DNA of 64,000 nucleotides, from assembly GCA_002838945.1 (NCBI GenBank), contig PGXB01000011.1, positions 22,012 to 86,011 on the forward strand, given 5' to 3'. Below the pieces are notes generated by a model. The model was given only the letters and a program-made list of their open reading frames with translations. It did no database searches and was not told the origin of the DNA. The stretch is from a candidate division Zixibacteria bacterium HGW-Zixibacteria-1. Lineage in GTDB: Bacteria > Zixibacteria > MSB-5A5 > GN15 > PGXB01. Of the stretch, positions 14,988 through 23,894 are shown piece after piece. The translations under genes were made by a program, and so were the position numbers. Within the stretch, counting starts at the first letter, position 1, and the number at the start of each line of letters is the position of its first letter.

Positions 14988-17060
14988 ATGTCATCATCCG
15001 AATCAAAAGATAGCGGCCATTTCTCCAAAATCCTTGCGGCATTGGTGATTTTCGCGGCGATTGTGGTTCGCTTCTTATGGCTTGGGTCCGATCCGCCGTT
15101 GTTTTTCGCAAATACCGGGCAGGCCCTCCTGACCGACTCTTATAATGTCATATACCACGCCCGGAATAAAATCATTTTTGGAGAATGGGATATATTTGAT
15201 TTCGGGCGGTGGAGTGTTTTCAAGTATTCGCTGTCGTCTTTTTTCTGCTACCTGGTTTTTTTGCTGGGCGGGGTGTCGCGAATAACGACCAATATATCCG
15301 CGGTACTTTTAAATCTGGGCGGCTTATTGTTTTATCTTGCCGCCTTCCGCAGTAAATCACGAGCGGCCTTAACGGTCGTTTCGCTTCTGCTGCTCACTAA
15401 TATGACTCTGATAGTGTACGGGCGATATCCCTTTCTGGAAAACGGCCTGATATTCTTAAGCGGTTTGCTTTATTTCCTATTTCTCAGGTACTACAAACAT
15501 GATTGGATGCTGGTGCCGGCCGGGCTTCTGACCGCTTTTTGCGTTCTTTCGGGAAAATTATTCGGTATTGTGCTCCTTATCCCACTGGCACTGGTGATTA
15601 TCGCGGGGACACCGAGTTTCAAATGGAGAAGATTATCAATTCTATCAGGCAGTTTTATCATCTCGGCAGCGGGAATCCTTATCGCATTTTACGGAAGCGA
15701 TGTCGGTTCAGCTTATAATTATGTTGTCGAGCAGACGGTCGGCATGTACGGAGTTCCCGATGCCGTTTTTTCGCCTCTTAAATTATTGCGGAAAATCGTA
15801 TCTTTCGGCGGCGATTCGCGGCTTTTTTATTTTGCACCTTTCTTTATGATTCTTATGGTATTGGGCTTTATCAATCTAATTTTACGGAAGGATATAGTCG
15901 AGGTTCTAAAGAATAATAGGGCGCTTTTATTCAATCTCGGCTGGTTTCTGGCCGGCTATTTACTGCTCATGGTCGTCAATTACAGGCCGCTCAGGTATCA
16001 ATTGTTTCTTTTACTGCCTGCAGCCGGGATAATATCACACCTGACATCAGAAACAATGTCAAATTTAATAACGGACAGGCTGAGGCCTGTCAGAAGTATA
16101 TTATTGTTTTTCATTCTTTGGTATTTCGCCACGCAAGTCGGGTATATAGTTTCTTACCTGTACGATTATGGTTCGGCTTCGACAAAGATCGCCTGGTATA
16201 CCGCCGCTCCGGCGGCTGTATTATGGCTATTGATTGTCAGGTTTCGTGTCTTTGTTTTTGGATTAATTAATAATAGAAAATATTTGCTGACTGTTCTGAT
16301 CGCCGCTTCGATTGTGTTTCAGGCGGGCTGGATTATAAAATGGTCCGGCACCCGGACATATCTTCTTAGAGAAGCCGGTGAGGATCTGAATCAGATAGCC
16401 GCCCCAAATGCCGTTATCTGCGGGCCGTTCGCACAGGCCCTGACAATTGATAATAAGTTAAGGTCGTTCATATATATGTTCGGGCTCAGCCGAAAAGAAC
16501 CGGACCTTTTCAACAGGTTTCCGATTACTCACCTTGCATCCGATATCAGCAATATCAAACTGGCGTCAAGGGATTATCCTGGGGCTATGGCCGGATCATA
16601 TAAGCTGGCCGATTACTGGCTCAGAGATATAAAAATTGATGTCATCCAATTGCCCGAGAAATTGATCAAGGGTGATTACCGGCCGACCGATTTCGAAAAG
16701 GCCGCCCGTTTTCACAGCGCCGCAAAATATCCCGACAGTGTCTTCTATTATTTACGGGAATTCCTGACAGAACATCCCAGAAACAAGGCCGGTTTAAGAT
16801 TGCTCTCCAATTATTATCAATCGGCAGGCGCTGTAGAGCAGGGATTCAGAGTGTTCGAGCAATTGATTTCATATTACCCGGATGATTTCTCGCTTTATTT
16901 CGAAAATGCCCGGGCCTATTATTTGTTCTATCTCAATTCGCGCAATCAGGAATATTTGAAGCAGTCCGAGAAATATTTCAGACTCGCGCGCGAGAAAAAC
17001 AAGTATATTGAGGCCGACATCGAGGCGGCCAGGGAAAGTCTTCGATCAATGGTCAAGTAA
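14988..17060 (+). CDS. GT-C-like multi-spanning membrane protein with TPR tail
   Basis: 690 residues. About twelve hydrophobic segments fill residues 15-460, the layout of GT-C glycosyltransferases (ArnT/PMT-like), with acidic residues in the first outer loop (LTDSYNVIYHARN, GEWDIFDFGRW) where these enzymes bind metal and lipid-phosphate sugar. The last 120 residues are helical and TPR-like (AKYPDSVFYYLREFLTEHPRNKAGLRLLS...). Transfer of a sugar from a polyprenyl-phosphate donor is possible; acceptor unknown. I do not recognise a named family, so the call rests on topology and loop acids. Confidence 0.6.
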   Translation: MSSSESKDSGHFSKILAALVIFAAIVVRFLWLGSDPPLFFANTGQALLTDSYNVIYHARNKIIFGEWDIFDFGRWSVFKYSLSSFFCYLVFLLGGVSRITTNISAVLLNLGGLLFYLAAFRSKSRAALTVVSLLLLTNMTLIVYGRYPFLENGLIFLSGLLYFLFLRYYKHDWMLVPAGLLTAFCVLSGKLFGIVLLIPLALVIIAGTPSFKWRRLSILSGSFIISAAGILIAFYGSDVGSAYNYVVEQTVGMYGVPDAVFSPLKLLRKIVSFGGDSRLFYFAPFFMILMVLGFINLILRKDIVEVLKNNRALLFNLGWFLAGYLLLMVVNYRPLRYQLFLLLPAAGIISHLTSETMSNLITDRLRPVRSILLFFILWYFATQVGYIVSYLYDYGSASTKIAWYTAAPAAVLWLLIVRFRVFVFGLINNRKYLLTVLIAASIVFQAGWIIKWSGTRTYLLREAGEDLNQIAAPNAVICGPFAQALTIDNKLRSFIYMFGLSRKEPDLFNRFPITHLASDISNIKLASRDYPGAMAGSYKLADYWLRDIKIDVIQLPEKLIKGDYRPTDFEKAARFHSAAKYPDSVFYYLREFLTEHPRNKAGLRLLSNYYQSAGAVEQGFRVFEQLISYYPDDFSLYFENARAYYLFYLNSRNQEYLKQSEKYFRLAREKNKYIEADIEAARESLRSMVK

Positions 17061-17083
17061 CTCCGTTGATTGTCATCAATCGA

Positions 17084-18697
17084 CTATTCCGATTCGACAA
17101 TCGGCGACCACTCGCCGATATGCTCTCCATATATTTTGCATGGTCCCAGAGACTGCCATTTTTCATTCGAGTTGTAGCTCCAATCAAGGTACTCCGAGCC
17201 GCCCCCGCCGATAGTCGTGATCAGGAAGCGGTTGGACAGATACCCTATGGCCGAAGCCTGCGATGCCGGGCGATCGTTATCGCCGCCGGACGGATCAATC
17301 GGAATCCAGCCATAATTGGGCAGGTAAACCTCGACCCAGCGGTGGAAAACATCATCGGTCGAGGCATCATCACCGCGAATAACCACCGACCCGGCATATC
17401 GGGCGGGAAGACCGACCGCACGACAGAGAGCGATATAAACGAAACTGTATTCGGAACAGGAACCGGTGCCGCGTTTGAGAACGGTCGGAGCCACATTCCA
17501 GCCACCGACCCGTTCATACTCCAATTTATCGATTATAAAATTAAACAGCTTCCGGGCAATCCAGTAGCAATTGGTCTCATCACCGACTACCTTTTTTGCC
17601 GTCTCACTTATATAAGAATCCTTAACCCAGTACTTGGTATCATCGGCGAGGTATTTATCTTTAATACTCTTCGGGATTTCAGACAGCAACCCGGTTTTTT
17701 CGGGAAAAATCATAAATCGGGTTTTGAACAATTCGGCTTTGGCAGTCATCGCGACTGTGACAAATTCTCCGGCCGGGATATTATCGAAATGATAGTGCGC
17801 CACCTTCTGATCCCATTTATCCGAGAGAATGTCCATCGGCGGAGGATTGAAAACCAGAGTGTCGAGCATTTTCTGGAAGGGAAGATCATGGGGGAGAGCC
17901 AGATAAATGTCAAGTGAAGTGATTTCACCTGGGCCGTAGTTGCGAATCTGATGGGTGTAATCCAGTTGCTGTTTTTTGCCGTCGGTACGAACATAGGTGA
18001 CGGTATCATCCAGCTTGATTTTGTACAGGCTGTCTGTCTGATAATCGATATTCCAGAGAAAATCGCCGTCAAAGGCCAGTCCTCTGGGGTATTTCGAAGG
18101 TGAATCAAACGCCACGATGACATTGCCGTTTTCCGGATAAACCATATAAATCATATCATCAAACCGGTCTGAGACCCACAGATATTTTCCGTCAAATGTC
18201 AGGCCCTGGGGATTGCCGGATGGGGATGGAATATCGGTAATTGTCGTGCCATCCTCGGTCGAAATCTGAAAGATTCTGTCCAGACTGAAATCTGCCACCC
18301 AAAGATATTTTCCGTCCCAGGCCAGTCCCTGGGGGCTTTCGCAGGGAATGTCTATCGTCTTTTCACAAATACCGGTTTCGGGGTTCCAGCAGTATGCCAC
18401 GTTGTCTTCGGCATCAAGAACCCAGAGACATTCCGCGGCAACGGTCAGCCCGGCCACATAATAGCAGGGCGCCTGATATTCTTCAATGACACGACCGTCG
18501 GCCGGATCGATTTTATACATCAAGTCACTTTTGCGGTCAGCCAGCCAAAGGTATTTGCCGTCATAGGTCAGGCCGGTCGGGCATGTCCCGGGTGTTGCAA
18601 ATTGGGCAACAATATCACCGGCGGCGGCCATAAGGACAACCGGCGCAAGCAGGCATAGAAATAAAAATAGAAACATGACGTGGTAAAAGCGCCTCAC
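17084..18697 (-). CDS. Exported beta-propeller plus transglutaminase-like protein
   Basis: The GTG at 18697 is chosen because AGGAGG stands 5 bases upstream and the next residues (RRFYHVMFLFLFLCLL...) form a signal peptide; an earlier start at 18730 lacks such support. Residues about 30-235 hold five or so repeats of GLT(Y/F)DGKYLWV(A/S)D, an NHL/PQQ-like propeller. Residues about 370-500 form a transglutaminase-like core with Cys414 (GTGSCSEYS), His452 (VFHRWVEVYLPNYGW) and Asp468 (PIDPSGG). Such domains in bacteria are usually proteases or cross-linkers of cell-envelope substrates. Between propeller and core is a beta-rich linker. Its upstream neighbour is a GYD gene. Confidence 0.85.
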   Translation of the reverse strand: MRRFYHVMFLFLFLCLLAPVVLMAAAGDIVAQFATPGTCPTGLTYDGKYLWLADRKSDLMYKIDPADGRVIEEYQAPCYYVAGLTVAAECLWVLDAEDNVAYCWNPETGICEKTIDIPCESPQGLAWDGKYLWVADFSLDRIFQISTEDGTTITDIPSPSGNPQGLTFDGKYLWVSDRFDDMIYMVYPENGNVIVAFDSPSKYPRGLAFDGDFLWNIDYQTDSLYKIKLDDTVTYVRTDGKKQQLDYTHQIRNYGPGEITSLDIYLALPHDLPFQKMLDTLVFNPPPMDILSDKWDQKVAHYHFDNIPAGEFVTVAMTAKAELFKTRFMIFPEKTGLLSEIPKSIKDKYLADDTKYWVKDSYISETAKKVVGDETNCYWIARKLFNFIIDKLEYERVGGWNVAPTVLKRGTGSCSEYSFVYIALCRAVGLPARYAGSVVIRGDDASTDDVFHRWVEVYLPNYGWIPIDPSGGDNDRPASQASAIGYLSNRFLITTIGGGGSEYLDWSYNSNEKWQSLGPCKIYGEHIGEWSPIVESE

Positions 18698-18732
18698 ACT
18701 TACCTCCTGTGAAAAAATAATTTGAGTCAAAC

Positions 18733-19020
18733 CTACCTGGAAAAAAGCTGCGTAAATTCATCATAAGGGATAACCGGCCAGGTTTCGGTTTCAAGAATGC
18801 CCTTATTGTTAATTTCCGATGCCACCCTGAACGCGAGGGTTTGATCGACGGCATCAAAGATGGCAAGGTAATCGTACCGGCCGAGGGTCGCAAAGAGGCT
18901 GGTGACTTTGACATTATTACGACTGAAGACCTCAAGCGACTCATTAACTTGTGCCGAAAGATCATCATACATTTTCTTGGCGCTGGGGTTGATTTGAAGC
19001 GCCATGATAAAGGTAGCCAT
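18733..19020 (-). CDS. GYD domain protein
   Basis: A 95-residue ferredoxin-fold protein with the family motif LGRYDYLAIFDAVD around residues 46-59 and a GGAGG ribosome site before the ATG. GYD proteins are small cytosolic dimers of unknown function. It is followed by the transglutaminase gene after 35 bases and could be co-transcribed with it. Confidence 0.85.
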   Translation of the reverse strand: MATFIMALQINPSAKKMYDDLSAQVNESLEVFSRNNVKVTSLFATLGRYDYLAIFDAVDQTLAFRVASEINNKGILETETWPVIPYDEFTQLFSR

Positions 19021-19124
19021 AATGCCTCCTCCCTGATAATTGAATAGTATAAAAGATAGTTAATATCTTCCAGATTGCCAAGATAAAATGTTCTATTAGA
19101 TATACGCCGCCGGAAGCCCGCGTC

Positions 19125-20048
19125 TTAGAACCCGGTCAGGTCTTTTTTGAGATTATCGAACTTGCTTCTGTAAAGAACGAAGGTATCGCTGTATTCGGGA
19201 GTTCGGCAGAAAACCCGATTTGTCTCATCGTTAACGGCGGCGAAGGTCAATGACCTGGTGGTGCCGTCAACGAGCGAAACCTTGAGATTCAAGGAAGGAC
19301 TGTCAAAATTAATCAAACCGCTGTCAGCGGCGTTGACAAAATCATTGGCGACCAAATTTACTATCGTCCCTATAAAAAGACTGGTTTTCACCGAATCGGC
19401 CAGCGCGCTGTCGAGGTAGGGCCGTTCCCCGATAAACCAGGCGGAATCACCGCGCCAGAGTCTATAGGTCTTTCTATCTAAATCGAATTCCACTGAATTG
19501 ATACTACCGGGGGCGAAAGAAAATATGGTCTTGTCCAGCCACTGGGTTTTCTGGCGCCGGTATACGAAGGTAATCAGGCCGTCAGCCAGATAGACTTCGT
19601 CATCGCCCGGTTTTCGAATATAGGTGTGAGAGTAATCATTCGCCGGCTTGCCGATAATGATTTCACTCAGGAGCCGGTCATCCCGGTAGAATTGAACCAG
19701 ATTGCCGCCGGTATCGTCAACCATAAAGTCTTTACGGCGTTCGGCATTCTGTGAAATGACATTACCCACTTTTAAATCGACGGCTGTCCTGATCATGTTT
19801 CTGACCGCCATCGTGTCGGCACGGCGATAAAGCGAATAGATCGTCACGAACCAATGACCGCCGTCCAGACGAAAGACAAGAGTATCGTCGGGCGCCGAAA
19901 CATCTATTCTGCTGATATCTTCGCTGTTTATTTCCAGGAAATTATCAATTGTTTTCCCCCGAATTCGCTTATTTTCCAGCCGGCTTTGAATAAGCCAGGC
20001 CAGACCGATCGCGATGAGAACGATGGCAGGAATAATCAGCCGTTTCAT
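19125..20048 (-). CDS. DUF4340-type membrane-anchored protein
   Basis: 307 residues from the ATG at 20048, which overlaps the previous stop as ATGA and has AAGGAGAT 8 bases upstream. A single N-terminal membrane anchor (residues 3-16) is followed by a beta-rich extracytoplasmic region (SRIDVSAPDDTLVFRLDGGHWFVT...; WLDKTIFSFAPGSINSVEF) typical of DUF4340. Proteins of this family regularly end Gld-like ABC operons, as here. Role unknown; probably works with the GldG-like subunit on the outer face of the inner membrane. Confidence 0.8.
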   Translation of the reverse strand: MKRLIIPAIVLIAIGLAWLIQSRLENKRIRGKTIDNFLEINSEDISRIDVSAPDDTLVFRLDGGHWFVTIYSLYRRADTMAVRNMIRTAVDLKVGNVISQNAERRKDFMVDDTGGNLVQFYRDDRLLSEIIIGKPANDYSHTYIRKPGDDEVYLADGLITFVYRRQKTQWLDKTIFSFAPGSINSVEFDLDRKTYRLWRGDSAWFIGERPYLDSALADSVKTSLFIGTIVNLVANDFVNAADSGLINFDSPSLNLKVSLVDGTTRSLTFAAVNDETNRVFCRTPEYSDTFVLYRSKFDNLKKDLTGF

Positions 20049-21640
20049 GCGATCTCCTTTTTCCGAAGCGATTTTCTGAATTGCCACCGGGTGACGCCAA
20101 ACAGGACAACGATCAAAGGCATGGCAAAGATATTGAGGTACTTAACGATTTTCTTGGTGCCGTCGGAAGTTACTTTCAGCATTCTTCCGGTGACCTGCTT
20201 GGAACGAATCGAAATCAAACCCTTATCCTGCGTCATCCAGTCAACCATATTCATAAGGATAACAAAACTGGTATTATTGCGGCGGTTATCATCAGATATA
20301 AAGGAACCGTTTCCGACCACAATGACTCTTCCGTCCTCCGCTCTGTCGATTTTCTCCGGAATCGGAGCGGTGTTCAGCGAATCATTTCCGGTATATTGAG
20401 GAATATTTTTATCGTTGAAATAGCTGTTAAATTGCCCGGACATAGCGGCCGCCAGGGGAAGACTCTTGGCCGAAAAATCCTCATTGAAATATTTCTTTTC
20501 AGGTGAAACATCAATCGGCACGGCCCTGGAACCGGACTGTTCGGAGGTGGAAAATAATATCTGACGTTCGGTGGCGGCGGGCAGGTTCGGATTGAGATCG
20601 AGGGAGCCGGCAAAAAGCATGTCAAATGATTTTAAGGTCTTGACAATGGGATTTTCCTCGTTGAAACTCTGAATGTTTATATAGAAGGGGTAGCGGATCA
20701 GGCTTTGCATTTGGTACGTTCCCATATTTCTCGTAACGGGAACCATATTGCACTGGGCATCGATGACCAGGTTTTTCTTGACGCTTGCACCATAGAAATA
20801 CATGAGGCTGTCGAGGCCATTGTCGATCGGCGTCACCATCGACTGGGCGACATCAATATTGAAGCCGTCGATTAAAAACACCAGCCGCCCGCCACGCATA
20901 AAAAACTGATCGAGGAGATACACTTCCCAGTCGGACAATTTTCCCTTTGGTGAATCGACAATAATGACCTGCACTTCCGGCGGAACAGTCTTCATATCCT
21001 GCAGGTTCAGAAACTGGACCCGATATTCTTTCTGAAGCATTTGATTGGCCCAGTTCAGGCCGCTCGACATATCCGGCTCGCCGTTGCCGGTCGTAAAGGC
21101 GATGGTTGGAACACCTGACTGAATCAACTTGTTAATGGCGCGGGAGAGGTCATACTCGAGATTGGTGGTTTTTTCAACAAATGGAATAACTTCGCTCTTA
21201 TCGCCATAGAGAACCGCCAACCCCTTGTAACCCTTGATAAACTCGGTTTTATCATTTTTGAAAACATTGAACTGAAGCGGCGGGATACGATAGCCCGTGG
21301 CCTCTTCTTCTTTATTATCCTTGACCGGATCGATAAACTCATAATGCAAATAACCATGGGAATAGGCCTTGTAATCATCAAGCAGGTCCTTGATATAGCG
21401 GGCGTCATTATTATGCGGCGCGGGGAGGTCATTGGAGACATAAGCCTTGATTGTCAAGCGGTCGTTCAGGCGCTCGACCAGGTCCCGCGAGGAATCAGTC
21501 AGGGAGTAGATATTGTTGTCGGTCAGGTCAACCCGGGAGAAGAGATTCAGCGAGATCAGGTTGACAATGACCAGTATGGCGACTAACATTATTATCAGCA
21601 GACTTGCCGTCGATTTTGTTTTGACATCCTTCTTGGTCAT
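20045..21640 (-). CDS. GldG-like ABC accessory protein
   Basis: 531 residues. An N-terminal membrane helix, an extracytoplasmic domain with the family motif LTDNNIYSLTDSSRDLVERL, an IFT52/GldG-type central domain (VPTIAFTTGNGEPDM, FLIDGFNIDV) and a C-terminal membrane helix (about 498-515). The start ATG at 21640 overlaps the permease stop as TAATG; a GTG nine bases earlier is an alternative. Gld-type ABC systems combine an ATPase, a six-helix permease and this protein; in Bacteroidetes GldAFG is linked to gliding, but homologues are widespread and not tied to motility. Confidence 0.88.
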   Translation of the reverse strand: MTKKDVKTKSTASLLIIMLVAILVIVNLISLNLFSRVDLTDNNIYSLTDSSRDLVERLNDRLTIKAYVSNDLPAPHNNDARYIKDLLDDYKAYSHGYLHYEFIDPVKDNKEEEATGYRIPPLQFNVFKNDKTEFIKGYKGLAVLYGDKSEVIPFVEKTTNLEYDLSRAINKLIQSGVPTIAFTTGNGEPDMSSGLNWANQMLQKEYRVQFLNLQDMKTVPPEVQVIIVDSPKGKLSDWEVYLLDQFFMRGGRLVFLIDGFNIDVAQSMVTPIDNGLDSLMYFYGASVKKNLVIDAQCNMVPVTRNMGTYQMQSLIRYPFYINIQSFNEENPIVKTLKSFDMLFAGSLDLNPNLPAATERQILFSTSEQSGSRAVPIDVSPEKKYFNEDFSAKSLPLAAAMSGQFNSYFNDKNIPQYTGNDSLNTAPIPEKIDRAEDGRVIVVGNGSFISDDNRRNNTSFVILMNMVDWMTQDKGLISIRSKQVTGRMLKVTSDGTKKIVKYLNIFAMPLIVVLFGVTRWQFRKSLRKKEIA

Positions 21641-22350
21641 TATTTCCACTTCCTGCTTTCAAGTGATTGAACGGTCAAAAACAAAAATACGAATATCATC
21701 GAAGCATAATAAATCAGATTGCGGCTGTCGATGACGCCCCGCGATACATTATTAAAATGATAATCAATCGACAGATATTCAATGATATTGCCAATGAAAC
21801 CGGGGAAGAAGATGACGACTTTATCGAAAATAAACAGGACAAAGATGATGGCGAATGAAGCGATAAAGGCCACAATTTGGTTCTGGGTCAGGCTGGAGGT
21901 AAATATTCCAATGGCCAGATAGACGCCGACGACCAGAATCAGGCCGAGATAACCGCCGACAGTGGCGCCAAAGTCCGGCTCGCCCATCATGGCGATGGTT
22001 ACATAATGTATCAATGTCAACAGAATGGTAATTATAACAAGCAGATAGGCCGCAAGAAATTTGCCCAGGACCAACTGCCAGTCTTTGATGGGAAGGGTCA
22101 TCAGCAGTTCGATTGTTCCCAGCCTTTTTTCTTCGGATATCAGCCGCATCGATAGGGCCGGAATGAAGAACAAAAGGATAAACCTTATAATTCCAAAAAG
22201 GGTTCGCAAATCGGCGGAATTTGAAAGAAACAGGGTGGTTGAAAACTGCCATCCGGAGATCAACAGAAAAAGGGTGATGACCACATAGGCGACCGGGGAA
22301 TCGAAATATGACCGGAATTCTTTTTTAGCCAGTGTCAGTATCTGATGCAT
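21640..22350 (-). CDS. ABC exporter permease (GldF-like, ABC-2 type)
   Basis: 236 residues with six hydrophobic segments. The typical ABC-2 start (LAKKEFRSYFDSPVAYVV), the cytoplasmic loop RLISEEKRLGTIELLMTLPI and NVSRGVIDSRNLIYY near the end place it with GldF/CcmB-like permeases. The ATG at 22350 is preferred (AGGAAGG upstream) over the ATG at 22359, which would overlap the ATPase stop by 8 bases. It sits between the ATPase and GldG-like genes in one operon. Confidence 0.88.
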   Translation of the reverse strand: MHQILTLAKKEFRSYFDSPVAYVVITLFLLISGWQFSTTLFLSNSADLRTLFGIIRFILLFFIPALSMRLISEEKRLGTIELLMTLPIKDWQLVLGKFLAAYLLVIITILLTLIHYVTIAMMGEPDFGATVGGYLGLILVVGVYLAIGIFTSSLTQNQIVAFIASFAIIFVLFIFDKVVIFFPGFIGNIIEYLSIDYHFNNVSRGVIDSRNLIYYASMIFVFLFLTVQSLESRKWK

Positions 22351-22351
22351 T

Positions 22352-23290
22352 TCATACATCCTTCCTGGTCAGTTTTCTGAAGATATCTTCGAGAGAAGTC
22401 TCCTCGCGTTTTATTTCCATCAGCACGGAATGATTCTCGACGCAAAGATTGAATATTTTCTCGCGGGGATCGAGACTCTTGTCAGTTTCCAGATCCAGCT
22501 CAACAAAATCGGTGCCCAGAGGCTTGCTGTTGACAATGCGCTCCACCCCTTCAAGCTGAAGAATCTTTTCATTAAAAGAAGCGATATTCCCCTTAACCTG
22601 CAGGGATATCTTCGTCTTACCTTCAAACGATGCCTGCAATTCCCCTGGGGTCCCATCCGCCACAATACTGCCCTCGTTAATAATCAAAACCCGGTTACAG
22701 GTGGCTTCCACTTCCGGAAGAATATGCGAGCAAAGAATAATTGTCTTTTCCCGGCCGAGTTCCCTTATTAGATTTCGAATTTCGATAATCTGGTTGGGAT
22801 CCAAACCGACCGTAGGTTCGTCAAGAATCAGGATCTCCGGATCGTGAATAAGCGCCTGGGCCAGGCCCACCCGCTGGCGAAAACCTTTTGACAGCTCACC
22901 GATTTGTTTGCCGGTCACACTGCTGAGGCCGCAGATCCCGACCACTTCTTTGATCCGTTTTCCATTGGCCGAGGCGGTTTCGCGACGCATCTCGCGGACG
23001 AAACTGATATAATCGACCACATTCATTTCCGGGTAAAGAGGAGCGTTTTCCGGCAGATAGCCGATTCTCTTGCGCACCTCCAATGATTCGGTCATAATAT
23101 CGTAATTATCAACGGTAACCGAACCGGTTGAAGGCGACAAATAACAGGTGATTATTCTGACAGTGGTACTTTTGCCGGCGCCATTGGGGCCAAGAAATCC
23201 AACGACAGTTCCTTTTTCAATATCGAATGAAACATTATTAACGGCCAGGGTAGGACCGTAGTATTTGGTCAAATTTTTTACCGATATCAT
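22352..23290 (-). CDS. ABC transporter ATPase (GldA/NosF-like)
   Basis: 312 residues. Walker A GPNGAGKST (34-42), signature LSKGFRQRVGLAQAL (a common replacement for LSGGQ in this subfamily), Walker B ILILDEPTVGLD and the switch histidine in LCSHIL. The last 90 residues form the extra C-terminal domain typical of gliding-type ATPases. It is the first gene of the operon, with a good promoter upstream, and energises the permease-GldG complex. Confidence 0.93.
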   Translation of the reverse strand: MISVKNLTKYYGPTLAVNNVSFDIEKGTVVGFLGPNGAGKSTTVRIITCYLSPSTGSVTVDNYDIMTESLEVRKRIGYLPENAPLYPEMNVVDYISFVREMRRETASANGKRIKEVVGICGLSSVTGKQIGELSKGFRQRVGLAQALIHDPEILILDEPTVGLDPNQIIEIRNLIRELGREKTIILCSHILPEVEATCNRVLIINEGSIVADGTPGELQASFEGKTKISLQVKGNIASFNEKILQLEGVERIVNSKPLGTDFVELDLETDKSLDPREKIFNLCVENHSVLMEIKREETSLEDIFRKLTRKDV

Positions 23291-23329
23291 ATTTCACTCA
23301 AATGTTTAACAAGTATCATTTAGCTGTTC

Positions 23330-23357
23330 AAAATACAAAATTATTCCGGTTTGTCAA
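23330..23357 (-). promoter_or_regulatory. Candidate promoter of the Gld-type ABC operon
   Basis: On the minus strand TTGACA (23357-23352) and TATTTT (23335-23330) are 16 bases apart, about 40 bases before the ATPase ATG. Confidence 0.6.
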
Positions 23358-23691
23358 GCTCCGGCAATTTTTCTTATACTCGATTGGAACAAGCCGGTTC
23401 CCAAATATTTTATTTATATAATCCATTTACCGGCAACATATTATCTGGGATTTGCTTTTTATTGTGGGATTGCGTCAATCAAGCTTAAACTGGCGGCCGC
23501 GCATTTTCTTTCCGTCAGTCAGGGTTTGCTCCTGATAATAATCAATAGTATTAAATTGTCCGCTCCGGGTCAATTTTTGACCAAAATTATCATGATTAAA
23601 TCTACTATACGCAGAAAATATCAATTAAAAAATATTAATCTAATTTTACCAATTTATATAACGTATGCTATTGTGAAAACCGGTAAAAGGC

Positions 23692-23720
23692 TTGACAGAA
23701 GCGGCTTTTGGTGATATATT
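23692..23720 (+). promoter_or_regulatory. Candidate strong sigma-70 promoter of the secreted protein gene
   Basis: TTGACA (23692-23697) and TATATT (23715-23720) with a 17-base spacer. The expected transcript start near 23727 gives a long leader of about 168 bases. Confidence 0.65.
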
Positions 23721-23894
23721 AAAGTGCTTGAAGTAGATATTTTGATTTACCCATCTTTGTATTTACTTGTTGCTTGGTCTAATTAAGGTCTGACTGACGG
23801 ACAAATAAAAAATTGACCTAAGTAACAAAGTCGAGGCAAGATTTCTTAATATTTTTCCCCTTTTTATAAAAGCGACAAAATACTGGAGAATAAA

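Larger units (their letters stand above)
23291..23894. other. 604-base intergenic region between divergent units
   Basis: No credible coding frame: the open frames are short and AT-rich. It holds two outward-facing promoters (23330-23357 on -, 23692-23720 on +) and an untranslated leader of roughly 165 bases before the secreted protein gene at 23895. The middle (23380-23690) is AT-rich without a repeat or RNA fold that I can recognise. Confidence 0.6.

Noticed and set aside
23526..23714. 62-residue open frame in the large intergenic region
   Set aside because: AT-rich, no ribosome site, and it runs over the promoter at 23692.
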